In this document: positions 43,939-53,620 of the stretch, piece by piece
Layout of the letters: each line of letters begins with the position of its first letter
Position numbering within the stretch: the stretch's first letter is position 1
Assembly (NCBI GenBank): GCA_002007465.1
Contig: LNAC01000164.1
Span: 2,487,406-2,551,405, forward strand
Reading direction: 5' to 3'
Origin: Ailurus styani
Lineage: Eukaryota; Chordata; Mammalia; Carnivora; Ailuridae
Length of the DNA: 64,000 bases
Notes under the pieces: model-generated
What the model was told of the DNA's origin: nothing
Database searches by the model: none
What the model saw: the letters and a program-made list of their open reading frames with translations, nothing else
Program-made: the position numbers and the translations under genes

Positions 43939-43982
<44 letters not shown>
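43939..43982. repeat. (TA)n microsatellite in LINE-1
   Basis: About 22 TA units, expanded from the short TA run normal at this place in carnivore L1. Confidence 0.95.
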
Positions 43983-43986
<4 letters not shown>

Positions 43987-44022
43987 CACGATGGAATACT
44001 ATGCAGCTATCAAAAGAAATAA

Positions 44023-44155
44023 AATCTTGCCATTTGCAACGATATGGATGGAATTAGAGGGTATTATGCTAAGCGAAATAAGTCANGCTTGAAACCTTGC
44101 CATTTGCAATGACGTGGATGGAACTAGAGGGTATTATGCTAAGCGAAATAAGTCA
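44023..44155. repeat. 63-bp duplication around an N join
   Basis: 44023-44085 is repeated at 44092-44155 with about four differences, around a single N at 44086. The differences mean the copies may come from two alleles, or a wrong L1 copy was joined. Confidence 0.85.
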
Positions 44156-44311
44156 ATCAGAGAAAGACGATTATCACATGATCTCTCTGATATGAGGAAT
44201 TTGAGAGGCAGGGTGGGGCATGGTGGGTAGGGAGGGAAAAATGAAACAAGATGGGATCAGGAGGGAGACAAACCATAAGAGACTCTTAATCTCATGAAAC
44301 TGAGGGTTACT

Positions 44312-44336
44312 GGGGGGTGGGGAGGGAGGGATAGGG
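44312..44336 (+). other. G-quadruplex candidate in LINE-1 3' UTR
   Basis: Five G-runs of 3-6 separated by 1-3 bases (gggggg t gggg a ggg a ggg ata ggg), which meets the usual quadruplex pattern. Confidence 0.7.
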
Positions 44337-44470
44337 TGGCTGGGATATGGACATTGCACATTGGGGAGGGTTTGTGCTATGGTGAGTGCCGTGAAAGGTG
44401 TAAGCCTGATGATTCACAGTCCTGTACTCCTGGGGCAAATAATACATTGTATATTAGTAAAAAACAAAAA

Positions 44471-44569
44471 GATAGTAGGAAGAGGTAAACCTATGGCGAA
44501 GTAGAGAATCAATGTCCAGCCTGAAGGAATTTTTAAAAATTGTACAAGCCAAATAAAACAATGGGTTTA
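44471..44569 (+). other. Probable LINE-1 3' transduction
   Basis: About 100 bp of non-L1 sequence lie between the L1 A-rich end and a second A-run followed by the target duplication (aaaatgttgt, 44571-44580). An aataaa signal at about 44550-44555 lies close before the second A-run. This is the layout made when an L1 transcript reads through its own polyA signal and carries flanking DNA to the new site. Confidence 0.7.
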
Positions 44570-44570
44570 A

Positions 44571-44830
44571 AAAATGTTGTATCCATATAATAGGAATGAT
44601 ATTCAGTCAGAAAAAGGGAAGAAGTACTTATGCATGCTACCACATGGATGAACCTTAAAACATTATGCTAAGTGAAAAAAAATTCCCAAAAAGATGTGTG
44701 TATGATTTCACTTATATGAAATATCCAGACTAGGCAAATCTATGGAGACAGAGAAAGTAGCTTGGTGGTTGTCAGGGACCAGAAGGAAGGGAATGGGGAG
44801 TGACTGCTAATGGGTATGGGGTTTCTCTAT
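44571..44830 (+). mobile_element. L1: Old LINE-1, right part
   Basis: 'gtatccatataataggaatg', 'ctaccacatggatgaacctt', 'ggtggttgtcagggaccaga' continue the L1 from 42506. Confidence 0.82.
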
Positions 44831-44837
44831 AAGTCTC

Positions 44838-44990
44838 AGCCTAAATGTTGCCTTTTGGGGGAGGCCTTTCCTAAAACCCTCAGTGACATTAAATCCCATT
44901 GCACCTGGCCCATCTCCTCTATGTGGTTATTTGATTAATTATTGTTATTCTTTTGTTTTACGTCTGTCTTACAGTTTTTTAGCCTCATGC
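44838..44990 (+). repeat. L2 fragment
   Basis: 'agtctcagcctaaatgttgc', 'gaggcctttcctaaaaccct' match sense L2. Confidence 0.7.
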
Positions 44991-45192
44991 AGGAATTGAC
45001 TGTTCTGGTTAGCTGTTTCTAGGTAACTAACTACCTCAAATCTTAGTGCTTAAAACAGAGTTTGGCAAAGCAGGGACCATGGGCCAGATCTAGCTCACGA
45101 CATGTTTTTGTATAACTAGAAAATTGTGTCTGTGTGCGTGTTTACATTTTTAAGGGGTTATTTTAAAATTTTTTTAAAAAAGATTTTATTTG

Positions 45193-45375
45193 GGGCGCCT
45201 GGGTGGCTCAGTGGGTTAAAGCCTCTGCTTTCGGCCCAGGTCATGATCTCAGGGTCCTGGGATCGAGGCCCGCATCGGGCTCTCTGCTCAGCAGGGAGCC
45301 TGCTTCCCCCTCTCTCTCTGCCTGCCTCTCTGCCTCCTTGTGATCTCTCTCCCTCTGTGAAATAAATAAATAAAA
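45193..45375 (+). mobile_element. SINEC: Can-SINE, sense, nested
   Basis: Sense copy inserted in the tail of the outer SINE (site aaaaagattttattt on both sides). Its A-tail runs into a 10-N gap at 45376-45385. Confidence 0.95.
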
Positions 45376-45385
45376 NNNNNNNNNN
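45376..45385. other. Assembly gap (10 N)
   Basis: Lies in the A-tail between two oppositely oriented SINEs, where reads are hard to place. Confidence 0.99.
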
Positions 45386-46129
45386 AAAAAAAAAAAGATT
45401 TTATTTATTTGTCAGAGAGAGAACACAAGCAGGCAGAGTAGCAGGGAGAGGCAGAGGGAGAAGCAGTCTCCCTGCTGAGCAAGTAGCCCGATGTGGGACT
45501 TGATCCCAGGACCCTGGGATCATGACCTGAGTGGAAGGCAGAGGCTTAACCCACTGAGCCACTCAGGCGTCCTTTTAAGGGGTTATTTTAAAAACCCCAA
45601 ACAAGAACACTATGTTACAGAAACAGTACAATGGCCTTCAAGGCCTAAAATATTTACTATCTAGCCCTTCATAGATAAACTTTGCCTACTTATGGCAAGC
45701 AACAGCCAGTTTGTTGTAGCTCATGGTTTTGTATGCCAGGAATTCAGGAAGGGATTGGTTGGATGATTCTTCTGCTCTCTCTGATGTTGACTGTTACCTC
45801 TCAGTGGCACTCACATGGAGGCTGGTCTGGTCTGAACAGTCCACAAAGGCTTCACTCAAAGTCTGGTACCTTGGTGGGGTGGCAGGAAGCCTTGGCCCAG
45901 CTGGGCCCCTCTCCCTGTCCACGCTGTCTCATTATCAGGGTGAATGGACTTACTGCAGAATGGCTCAGGGCTCTAAGAGACCAACGTGGAAGCTTTCAAA
46001 GGGTCGGCTTAAAATTGCATAGCATCACTTCTTCTGTACTCTATTGGTCAAACCATCTAGAGTCACAGGGGTGGGATATGTATCCCATCTCGATCATGGG
46101 AGTGCAAAGAATTTGAGTCTACCTTTAAT

Positions 46130-46535
46130 CTACTTCAAGACTAAGTCTGCTCACTCACCATTAAATCTCCAGCTCTGAGCACAGGACCTGGCACATGAAC
46201 TCAATAAATTTGTCAACTAATGAACACGCTGTAGTAGGTGGAATCTGACGTATTTGTAATATGAAAGTATTAGATTTGGAACTAGAACAAAGCATCTCCT
46301 AGGATCATTAGGAACATTCCATACCACGTGTTCCATTTGGGGGCTACCGTGGTCCCGGCATTGCGCTACATCTCTCTCAAGAGTATTTGAACTTCAGTTT
46401 CCTTTTTGGTTAATAAGGAACAGTAACACCTGCATTTCACAGGCTTTCCATGAGAATTAAATGGCGTACATGAGAAAGCTTTCTAAACTGTGAAGTTCTG
46501 CTTAATGTTGTTATTATTCTCATTGTTGCTCAGGG
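46130..46535 (+). repeat. L2 scrap then MIR
   Basis: L2-like 'aggacctggcacatgaactc' (near 46182), then sense MIR 46380-46530 with 'gaacttcagtttcctttttg' and 'tccatgagaattaaatggcg'. Confidence 0.65.
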
Positions 46536-47330
46536 TGGGCAGCTGACAAGGTCAGCGCCCCTGGATCCCCTGCCCTGGAGAAGGACCCCTCAACCTTATC
46601 CGGCTCTCCATCTCTTACCCCTGCCAGTCACCGAGGAGCAGGCATTAGGAGAATGAAGTAGGGTTCCTGTGGCTATGCAATCCAGTTCTACCCAGGGAAG
46701 ATTTATTTCCCCACAGTGGCTCTAGTGATGGTTTGCTTGGTCTCATAATTCCATAATGATCTTGGTGCCAATGCCTCCCACTCTGGGTGTCTCTGCAGAG
46801 GCCATGGGGAAATGGGAAGCCACACTAGCTAAACAAATAAGAATGATGAGTTGCATGTGGCCAGCCCCTTGCCGCCTGAGCTGGCCTATTGTGTGCTCCA
46901 GCGTATGCAGTAATAAAGACACCACTGAGAAAAACCACATTCAACTTGTCATCCTCACCCAGCCCAGAAAATGCAGTATGCCTTCTCCAGAAGAGCTCCC
47001 AAGACACTCTGTTCCAGAGACACTCCCTTACCTTTCATTTCACATGTGCCTTGTTTTTGATCAGAGGAAAGGTTTGTCTGCTTGAGTAATACCTCTTCTT
47101 CCAACCTTTCCCCAAAGCCCATATACAGCCTGGGCATGATGTATAGTGTGTGTGCAGTATGTGCAGGTCTCCCAGTGGAATAATTAGTTCGAATGTTAGG
47201 TGGGAATAAAAAGCAGGATCTCCTGTGTGAGTTTTTAAGTACATGTACATGTGTTTGTGTGTGATTTAACTGTACCCAGCTTCTAGCGTCACGTCTGTGT
47301 AACCAACAGACCTGGTAAAGAATGGTACTA
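46536..47330. other. Unique sequence, no feature seen
   Basis: Several overlapping short open frames on both strands at 46743-47368, none with a recognisable domain. No repeat recognised. Confidence 0.4.
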
Positions 47331-47334
47331 GTAA

Positions 47335-47535
47335 CCAAGATCAATTTGGCACTTACTGTGCCAGGCACCAGGCTGAATACTTTACCTATATTATCTTATT
47401 TAATCACCACAACAGTTGTTGAAGGGAATACTAGTATTATCTCCATGTTATAGATAGGGAAACCCCCCTGTAAGCTAGGTTAGGGTTAGAACAACTTGCT
47501 TAGCTAGTGAGGGTCTGTCAGGATTTGAGCCATCT
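47335..47535 (-). repeat. MIR
   Basis: 'ggcacttactgtgccaggca', 'cttatttaatcaccacaaca', 'ctatagatagggaaac'-like words, antisense. Confidence 0.75.
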
Positions 47536-48814
47536 GTCTGATTCTGAAGCCAGTTCTAAAACTGTTCCACAGACCCAAATCCAGTCTCCCCTGCTGACAA
47601 TGATGCTGGATTTGATGATCTAATATTCTGAGACATGCCATAGAGCCAGCCTTATTCTTTACATGCGATCTTCCAAAGCTTTGGTGCTTGGGAACCTTTA
47701 TGAGGGACAGTGTCAGAGGAGGGAAGTGTTCTCCCTGTATTGGCTTACTGATCCAGGACCGTGCCAGCATGTGCAGGCATTGTTAGTCATTTTACCTATC
47801 ACACCCAGGATTCCCCTATGGCAGACAACATCCCTTCTGCAGTTCTCTGGTTGGAGAAGCAGCCCTGGCCCTTATGTAGGGGGAGGCATGGATTGGACTA
47901 GGAGAAGGCCCACATAGGCTGCCCTACAACAGTCCTGCAGTGACCTTGTTCTTAGGGATCTTCCAGGTGTGTGTGTTGGGGGGGGGTTGAGACTGCAGTG
48001 AACTGTTCCAGTCCACTTGACTCAGCCCAAATTAGGAATGTAGAGTTAAACCATCTTGGCTAGTCAGACATCTTGGTGTGATCCAGAAACAAGAGCAAGA
48101 GGACAGGTGGTCTGTGAGAAGGAGAGATGAGAGAGTAGCCTGTCTTTAGACCACCTTGGTTCCAGCTCCAGTTCCTGCCTGTCTTTACATCAGCCCTTTC
48201 TAATGGATCTGGGCAAATGTGAACTTCTCTGTATGGTAAAGGAGTGAAGAATTTGGAGGCTCGAAGGAGAATCCAGGAGGAGACAGAGATGTGAACTGGC
48301 CGACTGGGTATCATGCAAGGGAAAGAGAAGGTAAACAATGATTCACAGAGTGATAGAAGTGAGACAGGGACTTGGGAGGAAAGAACTTTTCAAGTGTTCA
48401 AGTGGGCTTCCAGGTTGTCTGCTGTGGGGTGTGTGGGATTAACATTCTCCCCCATCACCCCTGTGATACCTGCAGTAAGTTCTGCATTTTACACTGATGG
48501 TTGTGAAGCCATGGGTTCTTGCTGGGGAAATGGAGCAGGGTGAGGGGACAACTCACTTCTAGGTTATACTCCATCTGCTCCCAATCTGGTTTCCTTAGGG
48601 TCTCTGATTGATGTTCAAGGTTACTCTCAATGTGTATGTTTTCATGTTTTCCTAAACACCTCTAATTGTGTAATTATTTAAGAAATATATATGTGGCAAA
48701 GGGCATAGCATTGTGTGACATGTTCATATATGTGAATGCCGTACTGTGTATGACTCTGGATGTGTAAGCTGTATGCACGACTGGGTGTCTGTGCCAGGGT
48801 GTGGGGCTTGTGGC
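47536..48814. other. Unique sequence, no feature seen
   Basis: No repeat family or exon recognised. A G-run (ggggggggg) lies near 47977. Confidence 0.4.
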
Positions 48815-49310
48815 TATTCTCCAGAGATGGCTGCCGTGATACATCCCATCCAACATGTTCTCCTTACCATATGATGTCAACTTCCAGAGAGATATAGACT
48901 CTCTTTCCTTCTCCTTCAATGTAGACAGACCTCTGTGACTCCATCGACCAACAGAACATGGCAGAAAAGATGCTATGTGACTCTGAAGCTAGATCATAAA
49001 AATACCATGCACTTTTATATTTTGTTCCCTTGGGATGCTCATTGTTAGAAACCAGCTACCAAACTGTGAGGAGGCCAAGCAGCTATTGGGAGAGGCCACT
49101 TGTCACATCCTGTCTGACAGTAACCAGTGGAGGTCCCAACCAACAACCAGCATCAATTGCAGCCAAGTGAGTTGAGCCTCTTGCCTTCACTGAACCATGC
49201 CAGCTGATAGTACACAGAGCAGAGTTGGTTCCCTGCCAAACCCTACCCAAACTGCTAAATAAATGATTGTTTGGGGATGCTTGGTTATGCAGCAGTGGAT
49301 AACAGGAACA
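48815..49310 (+). mobile_element. MLT1-like LTR relic, sense
   Basis: Sense form of the LTR type seen antisense at 14580: 'agaaaccagctaccaaactg', 'agtggaggtcccaaccaaca', 'aataaatgattgtttgggga', 'atgcagcagtggataacagg'. The minus-strand open frame at 49083-49667 is a by-product. Confidence 0.6.
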
Positions 49311-50080
49311 GGGCTGTAGCCGTATCTCCCCTGTGTGTTTGTTCCTGTGCTCCTCTGTCTTTGTGGGTGCCTGCATTTGTGTCAGATGTTTCTGTCCCTG
49401 AGCAGGTATGTGGCTGAAGGTGTTTCTGGAGACAGAATCACGGTTCTTGGGGTTTTGCTTTGGCTTCAGTGGGAGGTGTTTGGTGGTAACCCTTTGAAAT
49501 CTTGTCTGTCTTGTAGGTCTCTTCTTTTGAATGCGTTTCCTTTGAACCAGAGAAACCTGTTTAGCTGAGAGCAAATGCAGCTTAAATTGACTGACTTTTC
49601 TGGCCGAAGCCCCCTGGAGCTGCCAGGGCCTTCTAGCAGGAGAGAGGCTGCCATACAGAGATTTCACATCCCTTTCACAGGGCCTGTTTTGTTATTTTTC
49701 CTTTTCTGCTAATGACGCCTTCAGAGATGAACCAGAGACAGAGGAAAACACAGTGACTGGGGTCCTTCATGTTTTCTGGAGTTGAGATACCTAGAATTCC
49801 TGAGTTCCACCAGGGGAGCTGTTTATGTGGGCTCAGATGTGCCCAGGTTTCAGTGGAGAGATTGTCTGGTTTCTGCCATGACTTGTCTGTTGCCACCCAC
49901 ACCATCTGGGTGCAACCCAGGAAGTGGAGGACCCTGGTGTGGAAGGCCAGTTCCTCTTGGTCTCCTTGGAAGTGCCCCTCAGCTTCTTGCTTCTTCTATT
50001 TTGGCAGCCCTACTCAGCTTTTCTGGGAACACTGAGAGCTCTGGCCCCACATTCCTGCCCTTGCACTGCCTCTCAGGACC
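49311..50080. other. Unique sequence, no feature seen
   Basis: No repeat recognised. Two overlapping open frames (49769-50180, +) have no known domain. Confidence 0.4.
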
Positions 50081-50085
50081 TCTAA

Positions 50086-50296
50086 AGTACTATTGTCCAA
50101 TAGAGCTTTCTGTGATGACAGAAATGTTCTATAATCCATGCTGTCTGATATGGTATACATTAGCCACATGTGGCTCTTGAGCACTTGAAATCAGGCTACT
50201 GTGACTAAGGAACTGAGTTTTAAATTCTATTTCATTTTAATTAATTTAAATCTAAATACTACATGTGGGTATTGGCTAAGATATTGGACAACACAA
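50086..50296. mobile_element. MITE-like DNA transposon fossil
   Basis: About 210 bp with inverted ends: tattgtccaata at the left and tattggacaacac at the right. The interior has 'attagccacatgtggctctt' and an AT-rich core of aatt/ttaa words. This pattern is a common non-autonomous mammalian DNA element, probably hAT-related; I cannot name the subfamily. Confidence 0.65.
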
Positions 50297-50317
50297 ATCT
50301 GATGAGTTCAAGGAATT

Positions 50318-50640
50318 TTGTTTTATCTGTAAAATGGGAATAAAACCTGCCTCATCTGCCTCACAGGGCTATCTGGAGTAAACAAGATGATGAATGGGGA
50401 GATGTACTTCCTTAAGGGATTTGGAAAGAAAGACAGCAGTGTGAACTGAGTGGGCTTCTTATAGCTCTGTTAATATTTCTGTTTTATAGTCCTTGTTGGA
50501 CGTGTTGATTTGATCTATTTACATTTCTGTGTCTCAGACCCTGAGCTCTTTGAGGGTAAGAACCCAGTGAGACTATTTCACAGCTGTATCCCCATAGCCA
50601 ATGGCTGATATGTAGCTTGGTATTCATGTTCAAGTGAATA
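50318..50640 (+). repeat. MIR and L2 scraps
   Basis: 'tgtaaaatgggaataaaacc' (MIR) then 'tgagctctttgagggtaaga' and 'tccccatagccaatggctga' (sense L2 end). Confidence 0.65.
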
Positions 50641-50695
50641 AAATGTCTGGAGTCCAGAAGGGATTTCTGGCAGCAGGATTTAAAGTGTATGGTGA

Positions 50696-50874
50696 GGGGC
50701 GCCTGGGTGACTCAGTAGGTTGTGTCTGCCTTCCGCTCAGGTCACGATCCCAGAGTCCTGGGATCAAGCCCTGGGTTGGGCTCCCTGCTCAGCGGAGAGC
50801 CTGCTTCTCCCTCTCCCTTTGCCTACAGCTGTGCCTACTTGTGCTCTCTGTCAAATAAATAAAATCTTCAAAAA
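50696..50874 (+). mobile_element. SINEC: Can-SINE, sense
   Basis: Sense copy with a small head deletion ('ctcagtaggttgtgtctgcc'). Target duplication gtgtatggtga / atgtatggtga. Confidence 0.93.
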
Positions 50875-50889
50875 AAATGTATGGTGAAA

Positions 50890-51590
50890 GCTGAGGGGGA
50901 AGGGGTACAGAGAGGAGGAAGCAGGACAGGACAATATGGTGGTGGGACAGCTGGGGTGCCTGCGCCCCACCCCCATGCTCAACATTCTAGGCCCATCCAG
51001 AGAGCAGAGAGCCAATTCCTAATGCCAGGAATGCTTTCACACAAGTGGGTATCAGGCTTATGGGAGCTTAATTGAGAATGGCTGATCAGAGGAGAAATGA
51101 TCTACTCAACACATTTTGCTTGTTGAGGGAGGCTAGATTGATCATTTAAATCTCTGCCTAGCAGAGCTCTGGGGATGGATGCTGTGGTTTCCTTTGATTG
51201 ATGGTGGCCAGATTGAAGGTTATTTCTCAGGCTTTCTACCCTTCCAAGGCTTTGCTCTTCTGCGGACTGGAAGAGGGATCTTCAAAGCTCTCCAATAAAG
51301 CTGCAAGAAGAGGTGGCTTTTTGTTTGTTGTTTACTTATTTAAAAGGAAATTTAAAACTTATTTCTGCCCAATTCCAAGAGTAATAAAAGGAAACAGAGA
51401 AGAAACTTCTGTGATCCCATCACCTATTCTGTTCCCTGGACTTCAAACTTCCCACTTTTACAGTGGTCCTACTTGTTTGTGGAGCCATGAAAGCAGGGGC
51501 TGTCTTCTTGGGCCCTAGCCTTGCACACTGGCTTCAGCAGCTGAGGAGGCTTGAGCTCAGAGCTAGTTCTCCTGGCAAGGTGGTTTTCTC
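50890..51590. other. Unique sequence, no feature seen
   Basis: No repeat recognised. An aataaa lies at about 51293-51298 but no gene end can be supported. Confidence 0.4.
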
Positions 51591-51681
51591 AGGTCTTTTC
51601 TTGGTTTGGGGGACTGGCAGGACTCAGAATTTCCCTTCCCCGCACATTTTACCCAGTTAGATTTGTCCCAAGAAGGAAGTC
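51591..51681. repeat. First copy of 91-bp duplication at an N join
   Basis: Repeated at 51683-51773 with three differences (ttgg/aagg and gcagg/gcggg) around the single N at 51682. Confidence 0.9.
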
Positions 51682-51682
51682 N

Positions 51683-51773
51683 AGGTCTTTTCAAGGTTTG
51701 GGGGACTGGCGGGACTCAGAATTTCCCTTCCCCGCACATTTTACCCAGTTAGATTTGTCCCAAGAAGGAAGTC
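51683..51773. repeat. Second copy of the 91-bp duplication
   Basis: See the first copy. The open frame at 51551-51850 exists only because of this duplication. Confidence 0.9.
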
Positions 51774-51886
51774 AGGGTCCTATAAGTGCTGGCATCTCTG
51801 TGTCCAGATGGACTCTTCTCTTGGCTGATGCATTTATTTATTCATTCTAATATTTGAGCTTATTCTATTTATAAGCATATTACTTT

Positions 51887-52077
51887 TATTTTATTTTATT
51901 TATTTATTTGACAGAGAGGGACACAGTGAGAGAGGGAATACAAGCAAGGGGAGTGGGAGGGGGAGGAGCAGGCTTCCCGCTGCGTAGGGAGCCCAAAGCG
52001 GGGCTGGATCCCAGGACCCTGGGATCATGACCTGAGCGGAATCCAGACGCTTAACGACTGAGCCACCCAGGCGCCCC
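51887..52077 (-). mobile_element. SINEC: Can-SINE, antisense
   Basis: Target duplication agcatattactttt (51873-51886) / agcatattactctt (52078-52091). Confidence 0.95.
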
Positions 52078-52091
52078 AGCATATTACTCTT

Positions 52092-52745
52092 TAGCACTTT
52101 GTTAATGTCTTTTTATAGCTTGTGTCAGGCTTGATTATAATTTATATATTCATCCTGTGAATTACCACTGGTGCGCTAGATATTTTTTGAACATTTATTA
52201 TTTATTCTCATGTTACTAGGCAGTGACACAAGCTAGAATTATTCCTGGACTACTCTTGCTAGCCTCCTGGGTGTTGCATGGAAAAAGTGAGCTGATACCT
52301 GTTCTTTCCCACTTAGTCCCAGGAAAGTGGCCTATGTAGACTTTTCTGGAAAACAAAAAGAAAAAACAAACAACAAAAACCTGGCACTTCCCACTCATCT
52401 ATTGGTCAAAGTCTTGTTCTCCCCCAGGCTACTAACCAAAGTTTGTGCACAGCTGCAAAGTCAATTTCCTATCTGTCTGAAGTAAACGTAATGCAGAAAG
52501 TAGGTCAACTCCTAGAAGCGCACACAACATATCGGAAATGGAAAAGAACTGGAGACAGGTTGATTGTTTCTTCTTGGACAATACCTGCTGTTTGGAGGAA
52601 GTTACTGCTTGTTTGGATAGTCGTTTTCTCCACTCCTGAATGTCTAGGAATCACTGTGTCTGGACTCGGGGCCTGTGGAAGCACTCCATTTTACTAGTCA
52701 GGTTAAACTCCTCTGGTCAAGGGCAAATTTTTACCGTGGAAAGAT
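52092..52745. other. Unique sequence, no feature seen
   Basis: No repeat or gene recognised. Confidence 0.4.
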
Positions 52746-52749
52746 AAGG

Positions 52750-52955
52750 GGACTTCGGGAGGCACCCAAATCTGGCTTACATTCTCAGTTTTATTACTTG
52801 TTGACTGTATGACTTTGTACAAGTTAACTTCTTTGACCCTTAGGTTCCCCATCTGTAAAAAGATGACAGTTCTGATCTTCGCAAATTATTAGAAGTAAAT
52901 ATATACACAGCACCTGGCACATAAGAGATATTCAGAGGTAGAGCAGAATTTGAGC
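52750..52955 (+). repeat. MIR
   Basis: 'attacttgttgactgtatga', 'aggttccccatctgtaaaaa', 'cacagcacctggcacataag'. Confidence 0.82.
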
Positions 52956-53204
52956 TGTGGATGACTGTAACTTTGAAAATGGTCGTTGTCAATTCACACA
53001 GTACATAAATACAAAAAGTGAATGACTTGCTGGTGACCTATCTGCACCAATTTTCAAAGGACTATTTTTACTGCTTGACACTCAGCTGTATCCCACACTG
53101 AGGCAACAGCTTGATTTATCTTTACGCCTTACGCCCTCTGGTTTCCTTCTGTTGTTCTTTCCACCAGAAAGAAATTAGACCGTTGGGAAATCAGAAATGA
53201 AACT

Positions 53205-53620
53205 TCGAAGTCCCCTTTTAGTCCGGCTTGGAAGCAAATTCAGGCCCGTGGGGTATCTCCTTCCGACGTCTCTTACTCTGGCGCAGGGATACAGAGGAAA
53301 ATCCCTCAATCACACGTGCGCTAGAAGGCAGGACTTAGCAGAAGCGGAGGAGAGAGGAGGGGCTTAGCAACTACGCGAGCAGGAAAGGGAGGGAGGCGTC
53401 CGCACGTCTTTCTGGAAGGCGCCAATTGGGCGAGACGTCCAGTGACGTAATAACTGCGCGCTCACAGCTTCAGAGGGTCGCCGCCGCGTCTGCGCATGGG
53501 GAGCTGGTTGCCGCTGCAGCCGCCTGGAATTGTGGGGGTTGTGTCTAACCCCTCGGCTGCCGGGCAGGAAGCCGAAGGTAGGGGCGGTGAGGGCCACTCG
53601 GCCCTGGAGCTGGGGGGGAG
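53205..53620 (+). promoter_or_regulatory. CpG-island-like promoter
   Basis: The most CpG-dense DNA in the window. In order: CCAAT box in ccaattgg (53422-53429), CRE-like TGACGTAA (53443-53450), NRF1-like gcgc steps (gcgcgctc, tgcgcatg), then a candidate exon. No TATA box. Spacing and order suit a housekeeping-type promoter firing rightward with a start around 53460-53490. A weak upstream E-box-like/CRE half-site (cacgtctt, 53403) is also present. Confidence 0.65.
53460..53577 (+). other. Candidate first exon with start codon
   Basis: GC-rich sequence directly after the CRE and CCAAT box. It contains ATG at 53496 and stays open for 27 codons (begins MGSWLPLQPPGIVG) to a good 5' splice site (gccgaag, then GTAGGG) at 53578. 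The start codon has C at -3 and G at +4, a mediocre context, so the exon may be untranslated. I do not recognise the peptide or gene, and no second exon is identified with confidence in the remaining 10 kb. Confidence 0.45.

Larger units (their letters stand above)
42732..44470 (+). mobile_element. L1: 5'-truncated LINE-1, sense, younger
   Basis: Sense L1 beginning in the last third of ORF2. A residual ORF2 C-terminal frame runs from 43081 to the nested SINE at 43556: it shows [20 protein letters not shown] and, further on, RYHLTPVR and [17 protein letters not shown], all typical of the mammalian L1 ORF2 C-terminus (nucleic-acid-binding region). Frames upstream are shifted and the reverse transcriptase domain is absent, so it is dead. 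A short 3' UTR follows with a G-rich tract and the end 'ggggcaaataatacattgta'. It sits in an older L1 between copies of aaaatgttgt. Confidence 0.92.
45169..45572 (-). mobile_element. SINEC: Can-SINE, antisense, containing another SINE
   Basis: Outer antisense SINE, split near its tail. Its target duplication, tttttaaggggttatttt (about 45147) and ttttaaggggttatttt (45573), brackets the whole unit. Confidence 0.92.
44998..46125 (-). mobile_element. MLT1-like LTR relic, split by SINEs
   Basis: Antisense LTR: 'actgttctggttagctgttt', 'caaatcttagtgcttaaaac', later 'ggcactcacatggaggctgg', 'ttgcatagcatcacttcttc'. Strongly diverged, non-coding. Confidence 0.5.

Noticed and set aside
46743..47368. Cluster of overlapping small frames on both strands
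   Set aside because: No domain, no splice context, and frames overlap each other on opposite strands, as expected by chance.
49083..49667. 194-codon open frame on the minus strand
   Set aside because: The longest gap-free frame apart from LINE-1, but it overlaps an MLT1-like LTR relic in antisense, has low-complexity basic composition and no recognisable domain.
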